Notes: generated by a model from the letters alone, not told the origin. A DNA stretch of 64,000 nucleotides from Acidobacteriota bacterium (GCA_021846275.1 JAJZBZ010000001.1:186001-250000); one strand, 5' to 3'; shown: positions 33,340 to 42,891, counted from the first letter of the stretch. Made by a program: numbers and translations.

Positions 33340-35808
33340 TTACATCAGCCGTTGTGGGTCGATGTCGATGACGAGATTGCGGCGCGGGATGGCGAGCGAT
33401 TCCAGGTTGCCGAGCAGTCCACGGAGCAACGCGTTGAGCGAACCGCGACTGGGAGCCTTCAGCACGAGATGAAAGCGCCATGTGTCCTTGACGCGCGCGA
33501 TCGGCGCAGGACACGGGCCGAGCACGCGGACATTCTGCGCGGCATGAGCGCGCATCCAGACATTGGCCTGCTGCGCCCAGTGCGCGGCCTCGTCGGCGTT
33601 GCGCGAACGGAAGAGCACGTTGGCGAGGAATCCGAAGGGTGGATAGTGCATCCAGCGGCGAAATTGCAGTTCGCGCCCGGCGAATCGCACGAAGTCATGC
33701 TGCGCGGCGGCGAGCACGGAGTAGTGGTCGGGATGCCACGTCTGCACGACGACGCGACCGGGCAGCGTGCCGCGTCCGGCGCGGCCGGAGACCTGGGTGA
33801 TGAGCTGGAAGACTCGCTCGGCGGCGCGAAAATCCGGCATCGCCAGCGCGTGATCGCAGCCCACGACGCCGACAGTGGTGACGCCGTGAATGTCGTGGCC
33901 CTTGGCGATCATCTGCGTGCCGACGAGCAGGTTGATTTCGCCGGAGTGAAGCCGCGCCAGCAGGGACTCCATATCCGCGCGGCCCCGCACGGTGTCGCGG
34001 TCCATGCGTCCGATGCGAGCCTCGGGAAATATCTCCTGCAAACGTTCTTCGGCCTGCTGCGACCCTACACCGAGATAGTAAAGATGCTCGCTTTCGCACT
34101 TTGGACAGCGCGCGGGAACGGCCCGGCGGTAGCCGCAGTAGTGGCACTCCAGCCGCTGTCCGACGGGCGCTGGAGCATCGGCTGAGGCGACCGGCTTGTG
34201 ATGTGTGAGCGCGATGGCGCAGTGCTCGCATTCCAGTTTTTCGCCGCAGCTTCGACAGAGAATTGCAAACGAGTAGCCGCGACGATTGAGCAGCAGAATG
34301 GCCTGCTCGCCACGCTCCAGCGTATGGTGAATTTCTTCGATGAGCAGACGGGAAAAGATTGGATCGCGGCCCACCTGACGGAACTCCTCGCGCATATCCA
34401 CGAGCTGGACCTCCGGGAGCGGGCGATCCGCAATGCGCGCCTCCATGCGCACGATGTGATACTTCCCGGCAGCGGCGTTCTGCCAGCTTTCAAGCGACGG
34501 CGTGGCCGAGCCAAGCACGACCGGAATGCCGTGCAGATGAGCCAGCATGACGGCGACATCGCGCGCGTGATAGCGCGGCGCCTCCTCCTGCTTATAGCTG
34601 GAGTCGTGCTCCTCGTCGACGAGAATCAGGCCGAGGCGCGGAACCGGCGCGAAGACGGCGGAGCGCGTGCCGACCACAATGGGTGAGTCTCCGCGACGGA
34701 TGCGATGCCACTGCTCGGCGCGCTCCTGGGGCGTGAGCGCGGAGTGAAGCAGGGCGACGCGCGCGCCGAATGCGGCGTCAAGCTGCGCGGCAATCGCGGG
34801 CGTGAGGCCAATTTCCGGCACGAGAAGCAGCGCGCTCTGGCCGCGATCAAGCGCGCGCTGCATCGCGGCCAGATACACAGCTGTTTTCCCGGAACCCGTC
34901 ACCCCATGCAGAAGAGTGACGCGAAAGCCGCCCATTGAGGCCGCGATCGCATCCAGCGCCGCAGCCTGGGCCTCGTTCAGGCGGTGCGTGATGGCGGGCG
35001 CTCCGAGAGTCGTGAGGCAAAAGGACTCCGGGCGCTCATCGATGCGGACGAGGCCGCGACGAACGAGCGTCTGCAGGGTGCTCTGCGATGGCAGCCGCTG
35101 GTAGAGTTCGCGCAGACGCGCCTCGCCTCCTGCAGCAGCCAACTCGGCCAGCACAAGCTGTTGACGATCGGTGAGCGCGGGCAGCCGCGCGTCTGGAACG
35201 AGGACGGCAAAGCGCTCCATGCGCCGCGCGTCGCGCTCTTCGGCGCAGGTCTCGCGCATAATCCACTTGCGACGGATCATTGCGTTGACCTGTTGCACGC
35301 TTGCTCCGGTCGCAGTGCGAACCGCAGTCAGCCTCGCTGGCTCGCCGTCTTCGAGCCGCGTGAGCAGGCGAAACTCGATCGAATCCGGAAGCAGCAGGAG
35401 CTTCCGCTTGCCGACACGCGGCGAGCCGCCGTCATAGCCCTGCGCGAGGGCGTCGAGGCCATCCTGAGTGATGCGAAGCTGTACGTGGCGGCGCAGCTCC
35501 GCCGTGAGCGGCAGCATGGCGCGCAGCACCTCACCGAGCGGCGTCAGGTAATAATCCGCAATCCAGCGAGCGAGATCAAGCAGAGATCGCGGCAGCAGCG
35601 GCTCTTCATCGAGAACCGTGGTCACCGTGCGAAGTTCAATATCGGCAGGCTCTTCCTCGTGCATGCCGGTGACGACGCCGATCAACTGTTCGCGGCGAAA
35701 GGGCACGATGACGCGCACGCCGGGCTGCGCCCGCGCACCCGCTGGCAGACGATAGGTGAAGGTCTGGTCGAGCGGCACGGGGAGCGCAACTTCACAGCAG
35801 CGGGGCAT
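33340..35808 (-). CDS. priA: Primosomal protein N' (replication-restart helicase PriA)
   Basis: The 822-residue helicase has the N-terminal 3'-DNA-end binding domain (PLDQTFTYRLPAG, then PGVRVIVPFRREQLIGVV), helicase motif I GVTGSGKTAVYLAA, motif II ILVDEEHDSSYK, GSATPSLESW, and a zinc-binding insert with eight Cys (for example CRSCGEKLECEHC and CHYCGYRRAVPARCPKC). LVGTQMIAKGHD and QVSGRAGRG close the motor domains. It reloads the replisome at stalled forks. It lies in the gmk-rpoZ-coaBC neighbourhood, separated from it by a divergent glucokinase gene. Confidence 0.97.
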   Translation of the reverse strand: MPRCCEVALPVPLDQTFTYRLPAGARAQPGVRVIVPFRREQLIGVVTGMHEEEPADIELRTVTTVLDEEPLLPRSLLDLARWIADYYLTPLGEVLRAMLPLTAELRRHVQLRITQDGLDALAQGYDGGSPRVGKRKLLLLPDSIEFRLLTRLEDGEPARLTAVRTATGASVQQVNAMIRRKWIMRETCAEERDARRMERFAVLVPDARLPALTDRQQLVLAELAAAGGEARLRELYQRLPSQSTLQTLVRRGLVRIDERPESFCLTTLGAPAITHRLNEAQAAALDAIAASMGGFRVTLLHGVTGSGKTAVYLAAMQRALDRGQSALLLVPEIGLTPAIAAQLDAAFGARVALLHSALTPQERAEQWHRIRRGDSPIVVGTRSAVFAPVPRLGLILVDEEHDSSYKQEEAPRYHARDVAVMLAHLHGIPVVLGSATPSLESWQNAAAGKYHIVRMEARIADRPLPEVQLVDMREEFRQVGRDPIFSRLLIEEIHHTLERGEQAILLLNRRGYSFAILCRSCGEKLECEHCAIALTHHKPVASADAPAPVGQRLECHYCGYRRAVPARCPKCESEHLYYLGVGSQQAEERLQEIFPEARIGRMDRDTVRGRADMESLLARLHSGEINLLVGTQMIAKGHDIHGVTTVGVVGCDHALAMPDFRAAERVFQLITQVSGRAGRGTLPGRVVVQTWHPDHYSVLAAAQHDFVRFAGRELQFRRWMHYPPFGFLANVLFRSRNADEAAHWAQQANVWMRAHAAQNVRVLGPCPAPIARVKDTWRFHLVLKAPSRGSLNALLRGLLGNLESLAIPRRNLVIDIDPQRLM

Positions 35809-35870
35809 GGGGATGTATCCAGTTTACTTGGCGCGCGAGTGGCGACGCGCAGGCAAGCGGCGATCTGCCA

Positions 35871-35882
35871 TACAATGCTGGT
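35871..35882 (+). promoter_or_regulatory. Leaderless-type -10 element of the glucokinase gene
   Basis: TACAAT 35871-35876, 6 nt, GTG 35883. The immediately following ATG at 35886 would be 9 nt away, so the rule favours the GTG start. Confidence 0.6.
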
Positions 35883-36674
35883 GTGATGAAAAACCAGAAG
35901 ACCACAGCCGCAAAGAAGCCCGCAAAAAAGCCGTCCGCCGCGCACGCGGGGGCGAGCGAAACTGCGAACGGACCGAAGCCCTGGACGCTCTGCATTGACG
36001 TGGGCGGAACTGGCCTGAAGATGATGGTGCTGGACGCGGCGGGAAAGCCTGTGACGGAGCGGCTGCGCGAGTTGACGCCGCCCCGCCCGACGCCGAAAAA
36101 GCTGCTTGCCATTCTCGACGCAATGCGTGCAAAGATTGGCTCGTTTGATCGCGTGTCCATTGGGTTTCCAGGAGTCATTCGCCACGGACACACGATCGCG
36201 TCGTTCAATCTTGGACCGGCGTGGGCGGAGTTTCCGCTGGAGCAGACGCTGCGCAAGCGATGGAAAAAGCCGGTGCGGCTGGCGAATGACGCGGCGATTC
36301 AGGGCTATGGTGCGATTCGCGGCAAGGGCGTGGAACTGTGCCTGACGCTGGGCACCGGACTCGGCTCATCGCTCTTCACGGATGGACGTCTGTGCCCGGG
36401 CCTGGAACTGGCGCATCATCCGTGGCGCGGGGACAAGACCTACGAGGATTATCTGGGCAAGCGAGGCCTGGAAAAATATGGCCACAAGCGATGGAATAAG
36501 CTGGTCGCCAAAGCCATTGAGCAGACGCATGCGCTCTTCAACTGGGACGAGCTGCACATCGGCGGCGGCAATGCCAAGCACCTGAGCATCGAACTGCCGA
36601 AGAATGCGCGCATTGTCCCGAACGATGACGGACTGCTGGGTGGGGTGACTCTCTGGCGCGATCCGGAGCGCTGA
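35883..36674 (+). CDS. ppgK: Polyphosphate-type glucokinase (ROK-like)
   Basis: The 263-residue sugar kinase has a Lys-rich N-terminus (about 35 residues), then TLCIDVGGTGLKMMVLDAAG, IGFPGVIRHG, LANDAAIQGYGAIRG and LCLTLGTGLGSSLF, the ATPase-core motifs of the ROK/PpgK group. Near the end LHIGGGNAKHL matches the PpgK adenosine site. Such enzymes phosphorylate glucose with polyphosphate or ATP. It is transcribed away from priA and towards udg. Confidence 0.88.
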   Translation: MMKNQKTTAAKKPAKKPSAAHAGASETANGPKPWTLCIDVGGTGLKMMVLDAAGKPVTERLRELTPPRPTPKKLLAILDAMRAKIGSFDRVSIGFPGVIRHGHTIASFNLGPAWAEFPLEQTLRKRWKKPVRLANDAAIQGYGAIRGKGVELCLTLGTGLGSSLFTDGRLCPGLELAHHPWRGDKTYEDYLGKRGLEKYGHKRWNKLVAKAIEQTHALFNWDELHIGGGNAKHLSIELPKNARIVPNDDGLLGGVTLWRDPER

Positions 36675-36686
36675 CGGCGGAGCAGG

Positions 36687-37547
36687 TTAACCGCGCTGCG
36701 GTGCGCGCAGGCCAAGCTCACGCATCGCAAGCTGAAGGTCTTCCCAGGCGAACTTTTTCTGGTTGGGGTCGCGCAGCAGATAAGCCGGGTGAAAGGTCAC
36801 GATGAGCTTTGCGCCCAGCACGCTGTGCAGGGTGCCACGCCAGGCGTTCAGCGGACGCTTCTGGCCGGTGAGCCAGGTGACTGCGGTCTGGCCAAGCGCA
36901 ACGACCACCTCCGGAGAGACAATCTCGATCTGGCGCATCAGAAACGGTGAGCAGGTTGCGCCTTCGTCGGCCTCCGGCGTGCGGTTGCCCGGCGGGCGGC
37001 ATTTGACGACGTTGGCGATGTAGACCTCTTCGCGGCGCAGGCCCATGGCGCTGATCATGTTGTTGAGCAACTGGCCGCCGCGACCCACAAACGGAATTCC
37101 CTGCGCGTCCTCGTCTGCTCCCGGGCCTTCGCCAACGAACATCAGCCGCGCGGAAGGATTGCCGTCGCCGAAGACGAGCTTGTTGCGGCCTGCGTGGAGT
37201 TTACAGCGCGTGCAGTCGCCGATCTCGGCGCGGAGTTGTTCGAGCGCGGCCGGTCGAGCAGCGGGTTCCAGCACGACGCGCGAAGGAGTGAAGAGCGTGG
37301 TTGGCGGTTTGGGCGAAATGGCAGCCTCCTGAACGGCGGTGTTTGCGGCGCCTGCGGGCGATGGCTGCGCTGAGACAGCCGCGCTGGCGGAACGCGCCAA
37401 GGCGGCCTGCAACTCCGCAGGCGTCTCGCGGCGATAGAAATCGGTGATGCCGAGATCGCGGTAAAAGCGCAGACGGCGGATCAGAGCATCCTGCCAGATG
37501 ATTTCATTCTCAGTTGCGGAGGCGGCGGAGTCAGGAGCGTCGTTCAT
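36687..37547 (-). CDS. Uracil-DNA glycosylase, family 4
   Basis: The 286-residue enzyme removes uracil from DNA. The conserved half begins CTRCKLHAGRNKLVFGDG; motif A is MFVGEGPGADEDAQGIPFVGRGGQLL, with IANVVKCRPPGNRTPEADE and motif B VTFHPAYLLRDPNQK. Four Cys (CTRC, KCRPP, ATCS) are placed for the [4Fe-4S] cluster of this family. An N-terminal 90-residue extension is Ala/Pro-rich. Its start is 5 bp from the coaBC stop, so both are cotranscribed. Confidence 0.93.
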   Translation of the reverse strand: MNDAPDSAASATENEIIWQDALIRRLRFYRDLGITDFYRRETPAELQAALARSASAAVSAQPSPAGAANTAVQEAAISPKPPTTLFTPSRVVLEPAARPAALEQLRAEIGDCTRCKLHAGRNKLVFGDGNPSARLMFVGEGPGADEDAQGIPFVGRGGQLLNNMISAMGLRREEVYIANVVKCRPPGNRTPEADEGATCSPFLMRQIEIVSPEVVVALGQTAVTWLTGQKRPLNAWRGTLHSVLGAKLIVTFHPAYLLRDPNQKKFAWEDLQLAMRELGLRAPQRG

Positions 37548-37552
37548 GCTGG

Positions 37553-38833
37553 CTACTCGATGAGAATCGCTTTGCGCGGCGGCGCGGGCTGCTCGCGCAG
37601 AGACTCCATCTCGGCGGAAGACATCTCCACCAGAAGCGACTGCGGACGGCGCAGGGCGACGATCTCGTCCAGAATCCGGTCGCCCAGTTTGCGCTTCGAC
37701 ATGCGCGGCAGATCGATGGCCGTGCTCATGGTCAGAAATGTCGCGGCGTTGTCATCGGAATCAAAACCGATGTCCTCGCGGCCCACATCGTTGACGACAA
37801 TCGCGTCAGCGCCCTTGCGCAGCAGCTTCGCGCGGCCCTGCTGCACGGTGTCCTCGGTCTCTGCGGCAAAGCCGACAATCAACTGCCCTGGTGCGCGCCG
37901 CCGGGCCACCTCGGCGAGAATATCTTCTGTTGGCTGCAACTCCAGTGTCAGCGGCCCAGAGCGGCGCATTTTCTGCGCAGCCACGGCGACAGGCCGATAA
38001 TCGGCCACTGCGGCGGACTTGATGACGATGGTGGCCTCAGCCTGCCGAGCCAGCACAGCCTGCCGCATCTCTTCGGCGGTGGTCACGCGCACCGTCTCGC
38101 AGTGAATCGGCGGGTGCAGCGACGAAGGGCCGCTGACGAGGATCACGCGCGCACCGCGACTCTGCGCCGCCTCAGCCAGCGCGTAGCCCATCTTGCCGCT
38201 GGAGCGATTTCCAAGGAAACGCACTGGATCGAGCGCCTCGCGCGTGCCCGCCGCGGTGATGAGAATGACTTCACCGGCCAGATCGTGACTGCGCCCCAGC
38301 GCGCCGAGCACGGCGCTGGCAATCTGCTCCGGCTCCGCCATGCGGCCGGGGCCAACCATGCCGCAGGCAAGCTGCCCGGCATCCGGTTCGACGACGCGAA
38401 CGCCACGCTGGCGCAGCGTTTCCACATTTGCCTGCGTCGCCGCGTGCTCCCACATGACGGAGTTCATCGCGGGCGCAACCAGGACAGGCGCGGGCGTGGC
38501 CAGATACATTGTCGTCAGAAAATCATCGGCGAGTCCATGCGCGAACCGCGCCAGAATATCGGCGGTTGCAGGAGCAACGACCAGAAGATCGGCCCACTGC
38601 GCCTCGGCAATGTGGTCTATCGGAGCATCCGAGGAGGCATCGGCGGATGCCTCCCAAAGCGAGGTCATGACGCGATGGCCGGTGAGCGCGGAAAATGTGA
38701 GCGGCTGGACAAACCGAGTGGCCGCGCGGGTCATCGTCACGCGCACATCAAGTGCGTGGCGCTGCAACGCGCGCACCAGTTCCACAGCCTTATAGGCTGC
38801 GATGCCGCCGGAGACGCCGACCATCACCTTCAT
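37553..38833 (-). CDS. coaBC: Bifunctional phosphopantothenoylcysteine decarboxylase/synthetase
   Basis: CoaBC makes 4'-phosphopantetheine in coenzyme A synthesis. The 426-residue protein starts MKVMVGVSGGIAAYKAVELVR. The CoaC half has the active-site His in HIAEAQWADL, the PAMNSVMWEH motif and GQLACGMVGPGRM (catalytic Cys). The CoaB half begins VILITAAGTREALDPVRFLGNRSSGKMG and includes ADAIVVNDVGREDIGF. A TACAAT box sits 6 nt before the ATG. udg follows in the same transcript, and rpoZ ends 54 bp upstream. Confidence 0.96.
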   Translation of the reverse strand: MKVMVGVSGGIAAYKAVELVRALQRHALDVRVTMTRAATRFVQPLTFSALTGHRVMTSLWEASADASSDAPIDHIAEAQWADLLVVAPATADILARFAHGLADDFLTTMYLATPAPVLVAPAMNSVMWEHAATQANVETLRQRGVRVVEPDAGQLACGMVGPGRMAEPEQIASAVLGALGRSHDLAGEVILITAAGTREALDPVRFLGNRSSGKMGYALAEAAQSRGARVILVSGPSSLHPPIHCETVRVTTAEEMRQAVLARQAEATIVIKSAAVADYRPVAVAAQKMRRSGPLTLELQPTEDILAEVARRRAPGQLIVGFAAETEDTVQQGRAKLLRKGADAIVVNDVGREDIGFDSDDNAATFLTMSTAIDLPRMSKRKLGDRILDEIVALRRPQSLLVEMSSAEMESLREQPAPPRKAILIE

Positions 38834-38845
38834 AGAGCGATTGTA
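38834..38845 (-). promoter_or_regulatory. Leaderless-type -10 element of coaBC
   Basis: Reverse-strand TACAAT (38840-38845), 6 nt, ATG 38833. It separates coaBC from the preceding rpoZ transcript. Confidence 0.6.
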
Positions 38846-38887
38846 TCCCGAATCTCGCCGACGAATCCCGTGGAGTGAACCTCGCAG

Positions 38888-39142
38888 CTACACCGCAAGA
38901 ATAGGGATGCCGGTGTCATCCAGTTCCGGTTTTTCCGGCGGCGGAGCAACCTGGACATAAGCGATTTTTCCAGCGCGAATCTCATCCTGCGCCGTGCGGC
39001 AGGGCTTGTTGCTTTTGCTGGCGACGAGCGGCGGCGCTCCGCCCTGCAACTGGCGCGCGCGACGCGCCGCAACCATCACCTTGCGGTAGTTGGAGTTGAA
39101 ATCCGTCTCAACCTTTGCTTCGCTGTGGTTCTCCCGGCTCAT
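38888..39142 (-). CDS. rpoZ: RNA polymerase omega subunit
   Basis: The 84-residue product contains NYRKVMVAARRARQLQGG and CRTAQDEIRAGKIAYVQV, the form of omega seen in acidobacteria, where VAARRARQL replaces the proteobacterial start. Omega helps assemble and stabilise RNA polymerase. GGAGGAG lies 4 nt before ATG 39142. The start overlaps the 3' end of gmk by 35 nt in another frame, so translation is probably coupled. Confidence 0.92.
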   Translation of the reverse strand: MSRENHSEAKVETDFNSNYRKVMVAARRARQLQGGAPPLVASKSNKPCRTAQDEIRAGKIAYVQVAPPPEKPELDDTGIPILAV

Positions 39143-39872
39143 CGGTCTCCTCCAGAAAAAGATTCCATTGTTCGCTGCCGTTTTTCCCTATGCCAAAAGC
39201 ATCCAGCACCGGCTGCAAACGCTCACGCACATTCTGTTGCAGGCAACTCTGAGCGATTTCAAAGTCCCGGCGATGCTCCAGATCAATCTCGCCGCCGGAC
39301 TGAAGGATGCGCTCGACAACGACAATCGCCTCCAGTTGAGCGACTGCGCGCTCCAGAACGTCATTGACCAGAATATATCGATATTCGTGGCAATTCTCAA
39401 TCTCCTTGCCAGCCTCGCTGAGTCGGCGAAAGAGCACCTGCTCATCCACATGGCCCTCGGCGCGGCTGCGGTTGCGCAGGCGAGTGCGCAGGACTTTGGG
39501 ATTGGGCGGCGCGACAAAGATGGTCACGGCTTCGGGCAGCTTTTTTACGACCTGACGCGCGCCCTGAACGTCGATGTCGAGCAGCAGATCACGCCCGGCT
39601 GCGCGCGCTTCGTCGAGAGATCGCCGCGCCGTTCCGTAGTAATTCCCGAAAACCTCGGCATACTCCAGGAACTCGCCGGCATCGCGCATCTCCTGAAAGT
39701 TTTCGCGGCTGGTGAAGTGATATTCCCTGCCATTCTCCTCCGAGCCGCGCGGCTGGCGCGTCGTCCACGAAATGGAAAAATCCAGTCCGCCCACCTGCGA
39801 GCGCAGCGCGTTGACGAGCGTGCTTTTGCCCGAGCCGGAGGGTGCGGAGATGATGAACAAAATGCCTGCCAC
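39108..39872 (-). CDS. gmk: Guanylate kinase
   Basis: Gmk phosphorylates GMP to GDP. The 254-residue protein starts AGILFIISAPSGSGKSTLVNAL (P-loop), followed by SISWTTRQPRGSEENGREYHF (GMP-binding), YAEVFGNYYGTARRSLDEAR, LLLDIDVQGARQV and IFVAPPN. It is about 45 residues longer than the usual 200-210; the extension (VRERLQPVLDAFGIG to the end) overlaps rpoZ. It is in the order yicC-gmk-rpoZ-coaBC. Confidence 0.95.
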   Translation of the reverse strand: MAGILFIISAPSGSGKSTLVNALRSQVGGLDFSISWTTRQPRGSEENGREYHFTSRENFQEMRDAGEFLEYAEVFGNYYGTARRSLDEARAAGRDLLLDIDVQGARQVVKKLPEAVTIFVAPPNPKVLRTRLRNRSRAEGHVDEQVLFRRLSEAGKEIENCHEYRYILVNDVLERAVAQLEAIVVVERILQSGGEIDLEHRRDFEIAQSCLQQNVRERLQPVLDAFGIGKNGSEQWNLFLEETDEPGEPQRSKG

Positions 39873-39945
39873 GAACGAGATTTCCCTTCCTTTCGACCAG
39901 CTTCCGTCGACTGATGAACACGACCCTGACTGCGCCCGCCGCGGG

Positions 39946-40953
39946 CTACTCCAGATTCTGAATCTGCTCCCGCACCTTCTCGATGCCGGCCTTGAGCGCT
40001 AGGCCAAGCTCCGTCACTTCTGTTCCCTTGCCTGCGACGCCGGTTGTTTTCGACAGCAGCGTGTTCGCTTCGCGGTTCAGCTCCTGCAGAAGAAAGTCCA
40101 GCTTTTTGCCCACTTCCCCGCCAAGCGTGAGCAGGTCGAGAAAATGCCGGATGTGCGTGCGCAGCCGCGCCAGTTCCTCGGAAACATCGCTGCGGTCAGC
40201 CAGCAGCGCCACTTCTTCAAGCAGGCGCTGGCGGTTGACCTCGCTGCCGATGAGGGATTCGATTTTCAGTTGCAATCGCTGCTCGTGGCGCGCAGTGATC
40301 TCCGGTTGCAGCCGCTCCAGGCGGCACACCACGTCCTCCATCATCGCCATCGCATCGCGCAGCACCCGCGTCAGTTCATCACCCTCCCGCGCACGCATGG
40401 ACCTGAGCGTGGGAATCAGGCGGCGCGTCTGCTCCAGCACAAACGCGCAGAGTACGCTCTGATCCTGCTCGCTGATTCCAGAATCCTGCTGCAAAATTCC
40501 GGGCAAGCGCAGCAGCATGTTGAGATCGGGCTGGGTCTCCAGCGCAAACTGCCTCGCCGCGCTGCGAAAGGATTCGAGGCATGCTTCGAGCGCAGCGGTG
40601 TTCAGCGTGGGCGCGCGCTGAGAACTGCGATCCAGCGACAGGTTGAACTCGATATGGCCGCGCACGAATTCATCCTTGAGCATGCGCCGCAGCTCCATCT
40701 CCAGCGCGTCAAATCCGGACGGCAAACGAAGCTGCAGGTCAAGAAATCGATGATTCACACTCTTCAGCGCAATCTGTAGCCGCATTTCGCCCGAGCGGGG
40801 AAGCCCGACAACGCAGGAAGCTCCGGCGAATCCGGTCATCGAACAGACAACGCCTTCGCCGCGATTCCGCGTCGCGACCTTGATCTCGCCGTCGGCAGCG
40901 GCTTCTCGAATTTCGGTTTCCTGAATTGCATTTTCCTGAATGGTTGCGCTCAT
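39946..40953 (-). CDS. yicC: YicC-family endoribonuclease-like protein
   Basis: The 335-residue protein has the YicC/YloC signatures SMTGFAGASCVV, LKSVNHRFLDLQLRLP near residue 65, EVALLADRSDVSEELARLRTHI near 245, and GKKLDFLLQELNREANTL at the C-terminus. Family members are stress-related endoribonucleases. The first 30 residues form a weakly conserved extension; the core may start at the later SMTGF. Its position directly upstream of gmk is widely conserved. Confidence 0.93.
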   Translation of the reverse strand: MSATIQENAIQETEIREAAADGEIKVATRNRGEGVVCSMTGFAGASCVVGLPRSGEMRLQIALKSVNHRFLDLQLRLPSGFDALEMELRRMLKDEFVRGHIEFNLSLDRSSQRAPTLNTAALEACLESFRSAARQFALETQPDLNMLLRLPGILQQDSGISEQDQSVLCAFVLEQTRRLIPTLRSMRAREGDELTRVLRDAMAMMEDVVCRLERLQPEITARHEQRLQLKIESLIGSEVNRQRLLEEVALLADRSDVSEELARLRTHIRHFLDLLTLGGEVGKKLDFLLQELNREANTLLSKTTGVAGKGTEVTELGLALKAGIEKVREQIQNLE

Positions 40954-40981
40954 GTTCGTTCTCTTTCTTCAGAATCCGGGA

Positions 40982-42838
40982 TCAATCGGTCGCCGCCAGC
41001 AGCGTTGGCTCGGGCAGTGTGAGGAACTGAAGCTGGCTGAGCCGCTGATACGTGGGCGAAATGCTCAGAAGCTCCTCATGCGGCGCAATCGCGGAGATGC
41101 GTCCCTCTTCGATGACGGCAATGCGATCCGCCTGACGAACGGTCGAGAGCCGGTGCGCGATCACAATCACCGTGCGCCCCTGCATCAGATTTGCCAGCGC
41201 TGCCTGAACGAGCGATTCACTTTCGGCATCCAGTGCTGACGTGGCTTCATCAAGAATCAGAATCGGAGCATCCTTCAGAATTGCGCGGGCGATGGCGATG
41301 CGCTGCCGCTCGCCGCCGGAGAGTCGAAAACCTTTTTCGCCGATCACGGTGTCGTAGCCCTGGGGCATGCGCAGAATGAACTCATGCGCCAGCGCGTTGC
41401 GCGCCGCTGCTTCCACCAGCCGCAGAGATGTTTCCGGCTGTCCGTATGCGATGTTGTTGCGCACCGTATCGTTGAAGAGAACCGTCTCCTGTGTGACCTG
41501 TGCGATCTGTCGACGCAGCGAATCGAGCGTGAGGTCGCGGACATCGTGGCCGTCGATCAGAAGCCGACCCGTGGTGACATCGTAAAAACGCGGCAGCAGA
41601 TTGACGAGTGTGGACTTGCCGGCGCCGCTCGGCCCCACCAGCGCCAGCATCTCGCCATGTCGTATCGTGAGCTGAATATCGTGGAGGATTGGATGCTCAC
41701 CCTCGGCATTGCTGTAGCGGAAGCCGACGTTGTCAAATTCGATGCCCTGGTGGAATCCGCGAAGAGCGTGAGCGCGCGGACGCTCGGCAACATCGTTCTC
41801 GACATCGAGATATTGAAAGATGGAAACCGAAGCGCCCATGGCCTGCTGAAAGCTGTTGTAAAAGAAAGCGAATTTGCGCACCGGGTCGTAGAGCTTGAAA
41901 AGCGCAATGATGAAGACGACGAAGGTCTGCATCTCCATGCGTCCGGCGCGAATCTCGGTGCGACCGATGAGCAGCAGCAGCGCGATGGCGATGGAGCCGA
42001 TGACGTCCATGAGCGGCGAACTGATCGACTGAACGCGCACGGAGCGAAGATTGGCGCGGAAGAGTCGGCGCGCGGCTTTCTTGAATCGCAGAATCTCCCA
42101 CAATTCCGTCGAAAAGGCTTTGACGATGCGATTGCCGGTGATGGTCTCGTGAAGAATGTTCTGAATCTCGGCGACGCGATCCTGCCCGGTGCGTGTGCGC
42201 ACACGCACGGAGCGCCCGATTTTGCGCGCCGAAGTGATGACGACCGGAACAAAGATCAGCAGCGCCCAGCTCAGGCGTCCACCGAGCGCGATGACGGCTG
42301 CGATGGTGAATAGGAAAGTGAATATCTGTTGCAGAAATTCGCCGAGAACCGCACTGACGGCCGTCTGGACGCGCTCGACATCGTTGATGAGCGTAGAGAG
42401 GATGGTACCCGTCGCATGGCGGTGAAAAAAGCTGGCCGAACTGCGCAGGATCGTCTCATAGAGGTCGTTTCGCAGATCGGTAATCATGCCGTATCCGGCG
42501 TAGTTCACCAGATATGTTCCGGTGTAATCGCAGATGCCCTTGAGGATGGTCGATCCGACCAGCGCAGCCGTGACCACGGCCCAGGCGTTGTGGAGATGAA
42601 TCGAATGCGGAATCCACTGCTGGAGATTGAGCTGCCAGCGCCCGTGGAGACTCGGCAGCAGCGTGATGCCGTTGCTCGGCGACGAGGGATTGAGCACCGT
42701 CTTCAGCACGGGGCCGAGAATCAGCAGCCGCAAAGCCTCCAGCCCGCCGACGGCGGCCAGCAGCGCGATGCCGAGAATCGCCTGAAACGAGTAGGGCAGG
42801 CAGTAGCGCAGCAGTCGGAAGTAGCGCGTCACCAGCAT
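40982..42838 (-). CDS. MsbA-like ABC exporter
   Basis: The 618-residue fused membrane/ATPase half-transporter forms a homodimer by analogy with MsbA. Six helices are in residues 10 to about 330, with a long periplasmic loop after helix 1 (LNPSSPSNGITLLPSLHG). The ATPase has Walker A GPSGAGKST (about 402), Q-loop VTQETVLFNDTV, signature LSGGERQR, an intact Walker B with catalytic Glu (LILDEATSALD) and IAHRLST. It may flip lipid A-type lipids, but the substrate is inferred. The ATG 42838 overlaps a 20-codon upstream ORF and a GC hairpin. An in-frame stop 24 bases upstream excludes a longer form. Confidence 0.9.
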   Translation of the reverse strand: MLVTRYFRLLRYCLPYSFQAILGIALLAAVGGLEALRLLILGPVLKTVLNPSSPSNGITLLPSLHGRWQLNLQQWIPHSIHLHNAWAVVTAALVGSTILKGICDYTGTYLVNYAGYGMITDLRNDLYETILRSSASFFHRHATGTILSTLINDVERVQTAVSAVLGEFLQQIFTFLFTIAAVIALGGRLSWALLIFVPVVITSARKIGRSVRVRTRTGQDRVAEIQNILHETITGNRIVKAFSTELWEILRFKKAARRLFRANLRSVRVQSISSPLMDVIGSIAIALLLLIGRTEIRAGRMEMQTFVVFIIALFKLYDPVRKFAFFYNSFQQAMGASVSIFQYLDVENDVAERPRAHALRGFHQGIEFDNVGFRYSNAEGEHPILHDIQLTIRHGEMLALVGPSGAGKSTLVNLLPRFYDVTTGRLLIDGHDVRDLTLDSLRRQIAQVTQETVLFNDTVRNNIAYGQPETSLRLVEAAARNALAHEFILRMPQGYDTVIGEKGFRLSGGERQRIAIARAILKDAPILILDEATSALDAESESLVQAALANLMQGRTVIVIAHRLSTVRQADRIAVIEEGRISAIAPHEELLSISPTYQRLSQLQFLTLPEPTLLAATD

Positions 42839-42891
42839 CCCCCACTGGGGGAAACTCGGTTATCGCCGCCTGCGATGGTTCGCTGACTCAT
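42829..42891 (-). CDS. Short upstream ORF overlapping the MsbA-like start
   Basis: A 20-codon ORF (ATG 42889-42891, stop TGA 42829-42831) starts 6 nt after a TACAAT box and reads through a CCCCC-AGT-GGGGG hairpin. Its stop lies inside codons 3-4 of the ABC exporter. The coding potential is not otherwise supported, but a leader peptide with translational coupling would explain the layout. Confidence 0.4.
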   Translation of the reverse strand: MSQRTIAGGDNRVSPSGGCW

